From Erpobdella octoculata (taxonomy: Eukaryota > Annelida > Clitellata > Hirudinida > Erpobdellidae), in the NCBI GenBank assembly GCA_963978895.1, contig OZ022247.1, positions 16,314,312 through 16,378,311 of the forward strand: DNA of 64,000 bases. The letters run 5' to 3'. Shown here piece by piece: positions 60,026 to 64,000 of the stretch. The notes under the pieces were generated by a model, which searched no databases, had not been told where the DNA came from, and saw nothing but the letters and a program-made list of their open reading frames with translations. How positions within the stretch are numbered: the first letter of the stretch is position 1; each line of letters begins with the position of its first letter. A program made the position numbers and the translations under genes.

Positions 60026-61935
60026 TCAAAGTAGAGCGAGTTGATCTTTGAAGGCATTCACCGAACATGCGTCCACTGCTTCCTGCGTCAAGGAGTTCCA
60101 GCTGAAAGCTACTCGATTTGCGAAAAAGTGTTTTCGCTCTTCACATCCTTTAATTCTTTGTGGTAAAAGAAGGCAGTTGTGACCTCTCAAACAATAGGAT
60201 CTGTTAGTTTGCCATGTGGGATGTTTTTGCAATACAAAAAAATCCACTTCATCAATATGAGCCAGTATTTTGTATTGTTGGATCAAATCGCCTCTAATCC
60301 TACGTTCTTCAAGCGTGGTAATTCCAAGCTTCTGTAGTCTTTCTAAGTATGGTAAATGTTTGATTGTTGTAATTATTTTTGTAACTCTGTGCTGGACCTT
60401 TTCGAGAGTATCAATGTCCCGGCTTAGATGAGACCAAACTTGAACTGCATATTCGAGGTGTGGTTGAATGTAGGCCTGGTATAATGTTTTCCAAAGATGG
60501 AGACTACGACTTCGGAATAATTTTTTAAGTCTACCAAGAGTTCTATTAGCCAAGGCAGCCGCTGCATTTACTCGAGACCTTGCTTTGAGATCATCCGATA
60601 CTAGAACACCAAGATCTCGTTCGACTGTCGTTACTTCTAAATTTTTTCTATTTCCATCTGGGTCTAACATAGAATAAATAAATTTTGATTTCTGATTGGT
60701 TCGTCCAACGTGCATAACTTTGCATTTGTCAATGTTGAATGGCATCAACCATTTGTGTGACCACTGGACTGCTTCATCTATATCGTTTTGGAGTCTGATA
60801 CAGTCTTCCATAGATTTGATAATCCCAATGATTTTACTATCATCTGCATAAAGCTTGATGTGTTGAGATAATTTGTCAGGGAGGTCATTTATATAGAGCA
60901 AAAACAATAGAGGCCCAAGTACTGAGCCTTGCTGTACCCCACTCGTAACCTTTTTTCATCCTGAAGTACAACTGTCGATCTGAACTCTCTGCTGACGATT
61001 GGTTAACCAAGATTCAATCCATTTGTAAAGAGAGCCATGTATACTGTACGCTATCAGTTTGTGCAATAAACACCGATGTGGGAATTTGTCAAAAGCTTTC
61101 GCAAAATCTGTGTAGACAACATCCACAGAAACACCAAAATGAACACTCTCTGTCAGAATGTCGCGGGTTTCCAATAAGTTGCTTACGCATCCTTTTTTTC
61201 TCACAAATCCGTGTTGACTTTTAGTTATTAGGTTATTCATAGTGCAGAAAGACATGATTTGCTCGTGAATAAACTTTTCGCATACTTTGCAAAGTACGGA
61301 AGTTAATGATACTGGCCTATAGTTTCCTGCCTTTATTTTGCTACCTTTTTTAAAAATGGGCGTAACATTAGCTAGTTTCCATAGGTCTGGTACCATGCCT
61401 GTGGTGATAGACATTCTAAAGATGAGAGTGATAGGAATTGCAAGAGCAGCGGCGCTGTTTTTTAATATACGAGGATGAAATCCATCAACTCCCATAGCCT
61501 TGTTCGCCAAGAGTTCTGATAGTCTTTTTTCAACCTTTTTAAATGTGAAAACACTCTCGTCAATATTGCATTCGGAATCTGTTCTCTGTTCAAAAAAGGC
61601 ATTTGTTTGCCTGATTCGGTAACAAAGACAGATTGGAAGTATTCGTTTAGCGTCTTGCATATTACTTCTTGGTCGACCGATGTGTCACCGTCAGCCGTTT
61701 CAATGGGCTTTATCTTCTCTTGAGTTTCGTGTTTATTTCGAATGTGAGTATGAAATAGATTTGGATTAAACTTTGATGAATAAGCGAGACTTTCTTCGTA
61801 GTGAAGCATAGAAAGTCTAACTACTTTTGCCACGTTTTTACAAGCTTTTTTATGAGCTAGCTTAAGCTGGTCATGTGTGTGACGCCCGGCTGCTAGGTAT
61901 TTTGACCAAAGTTGTCTCTTCAGTTGAACCGCCGC
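60026..61935 (-). pseudogene. CR1-like ORF2: reverse transcriptase and C-terminal region
   Basis: In frame after the TAA: QLKRQLWSKYLAAGR, HYEESLAYSSKFNPNLFHTH, then a frameshift near 61600 and FTFKKVEKRLSELLANKAMG-VDGFHPRILK, ANVTPIFKKGSKIKAGNYRP, VSLTSVLCKVCEKFIHEQI, KSQHGFVRKKGCVSNLLET, VVYTDFAKAFDKFPH, a TGA at 60956-60958 and, in the same frame, VTSGVQQGSVLGPLLFLLYI-ND and LYADDSKI (catalytic YADD). The C-terminal part (RDLGVLVSDDLKARSRVNAA, HLEYAVQVWSHL, RRIRGDLIQQYKIL) is typical of CR1/L2 elements and complete. Two stops and one frameshift inactivate it. Confidence 0.9.
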
Positions 61936-63087
61936 TTACACTTCTGGAGTGACCCATGCCTCTGACTTTTTCTTAAAGGGCACTGTTGTTGTTGGGATAA
62001 ATCTTTTTACTGCATTGTAAATTTTAACCAAGGTGGTGTAGCACTCGCTAACTGAGCGATGTAAAAAGAAGGTTATCCAGTCTTGTGAGCTGATAAAGTG
62101 TGAGAAAGCAGTAAAGTTAGCTCTACTCCATATACATCGGGGTTTGTTGTGCCTTTCGATTGTCGGGCAGCCAGCTACACTTATTGTTCCCATTATTAAA
62201 CAATGTGATTGACCCATTGGCGTATAGCCTAGTGAATCGCCTTTTGTAAGCTCCATGAATTGATCTGGTTTGTTGGTGATAATAAGATCAAGTGTGCTTT
62301 TTGGTGCAATATCTCGTGAATGTCGGTAAGTACAAAATGTTATTACTTGTGTTAGATCGTTTTCTTCGAGACATGACTGAAATCTGATTTCCCCTAGGCG
62401 CTCGTCTATCACATGACCAGCTGTGGCTACTTTGCCACCCACATCAACCTCTTCGTACCATGTATGACTGAAGTTAAAATCACCATAAAGCAACATCGTT
62501 GCACAATTGAGTCCAATTAGTGATTTTTTTGCAATTTTTATAACCTCAATGGTATTGGTTAAATATTCATCGTCATAATCATGTGGGCGGTAGATGCAGC
62601 CAAGTAAGATCGATTCCTTACCGTAACGAATTGTTATCCACAATTGTTCAATATTTTTCAAATTAAGCTCTGGTAAAGAAACGTTAAATGAAACTATTTG
62701 GTTCTTGACATAGATAGCGACTCCACTACCTTTGCTATTACTGCCCGTTCTATGCAATTGGTATCCATTCACGATTGTGTCCGACCTTTCATTAAACCAT
62801 GTTTCCGTGAAGAACATAACGTCTGGTTGGTTTTTCTTTGATAGTGCTGTTAGTCTGGCCGTGAGTTCGTCTTTTTTCTGACTATTCAGTGAACAAGGGT
62901 TATTTGCCCAGAAACAAAGAGTTGTTGTGTTTTTTAATAAGTCAATTTTGTCTTGGGAAAGACTACCGATGTTTTTTTGGCGCTGTGTGGGACGTTTTGG
63001 CTTGGCGGGACGGGATCTTTTACTTGGAAGACCCATTTCCACTTCTGTTGGCGCTGGTTGTTGTAGTGGATTTGAGAGAGGTGGCAA
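61936..63087 (-). pseudogene. CR1-like ORF2: AP-type endonuclease
   Basis: Motifs in order: FWANNPCSLNSQKKDELTAR (start of the EEP fold), PDVMFFTETWFNE (catalytic Glu), HRTGSNSKGSGVAIYVKN, LLGCIYRPHDYDD, TMLLYGDFNFSHTWYEE (Asp and Asn), STLDLIITNK (SDH-region partner) and MGQSHCLIM (catalytic His). This enzyme nicks target DNA for target-primed reverse transcription. The endonuclease itself is intact, but the fused ORF breaks at a TAA (61936-61938). Confidence 0.9.
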
Positions 63088-63193
63088 TATATGAAAAGGT
63101 TTTTTTATGTCATAATTTAAAATGTTTGTTTTCTGTAAGCAGATTATATCAGCATCAACACAATTAAATATGTCTTTGTTATTTGAATTTGTT

Positions 63194-63951
63194 AGTTAAT
63201 TTGAGACGTCTTATCGCAGAGGTTGTCGCTAATGAACCACATAGCGGCCTGAAGCAGATTATTGGAGATTTCTCTCCTGGATACATTTATGGAAATGTGA
63301 AAACGCATAAAGAAGGATGTCCCCTTAGGCCGATCATATCACAATATCCGACACCTACCTACAGTATATCTATCTTGTCTCCATATTGTCCAAATACATA
63401 TACCGTTAAGTCAAGCCGTCATTTGAATTTGTCAACCTCATTAAAGAACACCGGCAGTTGCAAGACATTCTTGCTTCTCTCGACGTCACAAGGTAATTAT
63501 TTATAATTAATTTGTTTACGTCTGTTCCAGTTGATGTCACAATTAATATAATTCTTCAAAGGGTATACCATAACAAAATTCCACATACACTTATGATTCC
63601 AGAGAAAGTTTTAGCACAGTTACTTCGATTGTGTACAAAGGAATTAACTTTTCAAGATCCTAGAAGGCAACTATTTGTCCAGATTTATGGGGTCGCAATG
63701 GGATCTCCTCTTGGACCGCTTTTAGCCAACTTTTATTTGGGACATCTGGAAGAAATAACTTTTGGTATAATAGAAAAACCTCCATTATACGTTCGATACG
63801 TCGACGACATTTTTTTTATCTGCCGTGATATGACTCAATTGGATGAGGTAAGGGATACGCTCCATAAAAACTCGGTGTTAAACTTTACTGTTGAGCTGAG
63901 TGATTTTCAGAAGCGCCTTGCGTTTTTAGACGTTCTTGTCACGCAAACTTA
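63194..63951 (+). pseudogene. PLE reverse transcriptase, frameshifted
   Basis: IIGDFSPGYIYGNVKTHKEG, CPLRPIISQYPTPTY, then a small deletion and SPYCPNTYTVKSS; a frameshift near 63418; LFTSVPVDVTINIIL; GVAMGSPLGPLLANFYLG; the active site VRYVDDIFF; and LAFLDVLVTQT, where a TAA ends the frame. The endonuclease is missing. Sequence differs clearly from the 21931-23841 protein, so a separate PLE family. Confidence 0.87.
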
Positions 63952-64000
63952 ATCAGTAAAATACTGAAATAAAACGCGAATTGTATATATATATACATAG

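Larger units (their letters stand above)
59889..63181 (-). mobile_element. CR1/L2-group non-LTR retrotransposon, decayed
   Basis: A near-complete ORF2 on the minus strand: APE endonuclease (63087-61936) then RT and C-terminal region (61833-60026). The 3' end on the minus strand is AT-rich, ending TGAATAAACAAACTC near 59876-59890. No ORF1 is visible. Confidence 0.88.
59210..63951 (+). mobile_element. PLE copy interrupted by a CR1-like LINE
   Basis: The left part (to about 59888) codes the PLE N-terminal half, the right part (from about 63182) the RT. The LINE at 59889-63181 separates them; TTTGAGTTTGTT (59877-59888) and TTTGAATTTGTT (63182-63193) may be its target duplication. The copy ends after LAFLDVLVTQT at 63951 near (TA)n. 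Confidence 0.82.

Overview
This is a eukaryotic, almost certainly invertebrate metazoan, nuclear window. It is AT-rich, has GT...AG introns, long (TA)n microsatellites, and is built almost entirely from transposable elements (TEs) inserted into one another. I see no bacterial operons, rRNA genes, CRISPR arrays or intact tRNA genes. I cannot place the phylum: the TE mix (hammerhead-bearing Penelope-like elements or PLEs, many hAT families, Gmr1-like Ty3/gypsy, CR1-like LINE, Helitrons, tRNA-derived SINEs) occurs in several invertebrate lineages. Only one stretch looks like a conventional host gene, the N-terminal half of a MAP-kinase-phosphatase-like protein (39431-40857, minus). Two other multi-exon genes (a PHD-finger gene at 1-791 and a Cys-rich gene at 53242-54747) belong to families that are often multicopy and may be TE-borne.

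Layout. 1-791: last exons of a PHD-finger gene. 1720-3893: PLE split by an 822-bp hAT element, with its catalytic core deleted. 4853-7095: PLE copies with hammerhead ribozymes around long (TA)n tracts. 7835-11421: hAT element holding a 2.2-kb Helitron and tandem tRNA-SINEs. 12290-12920: PLE and hAT remnants plus a large palindrome. 13087-14889: hAT remnant in an 854-bp tandem duplication. 14890-18640: decayed Gmr1-like element on the minus strand (integrase upstream of reverse transcriptase). 19010-24891: cluster of PLEs with ribozymes, inverted arms and one long RT-GIY-YIG reading frame. 25073-28431: hAT MITE, DDE transposase remnant, MULE-like MITE. 28625-31318: inverted tRNA-SINE cluster split by a hAT. 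31341-33285: PLE end and a truncated Helitron. 33617-36653: apparently intact four-exon hAT transposon. 37430-39356: Helitron-family debris. 39431-40857: phosphatase gene part. 41104-41923: gag fragment. 42754-49058: Ty3/gypsy element with 118-bp terminal repeats carrying a 299-bp tandem tRNA-like array. 49059-52900: Helitron end and AT-rich DNA. 53242-57545: Cys-rich gene, gag and transposase remnants. 57793-63951: PLE parts and a CR1-like LINE inserted into a PLE.

The most rewarding signal is the PLE set. At least eight copies of six sequence types of a self-cleaving hammerhead motif lie at PLE 3' ends, with helices conserved by covariation. Each is followed by about 120-200 bp coding a conserved N-terminal PLE motif that breaks off directly into (TA)n. 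This suggests that PLEs here end on, or target, TA microsatellites and often form inverted pairs around them. A second recurring pattern is that hAT families here carry short tandem repeats just inside their termini. These elements act alone, not as a pathway; the window records repeated insertion.
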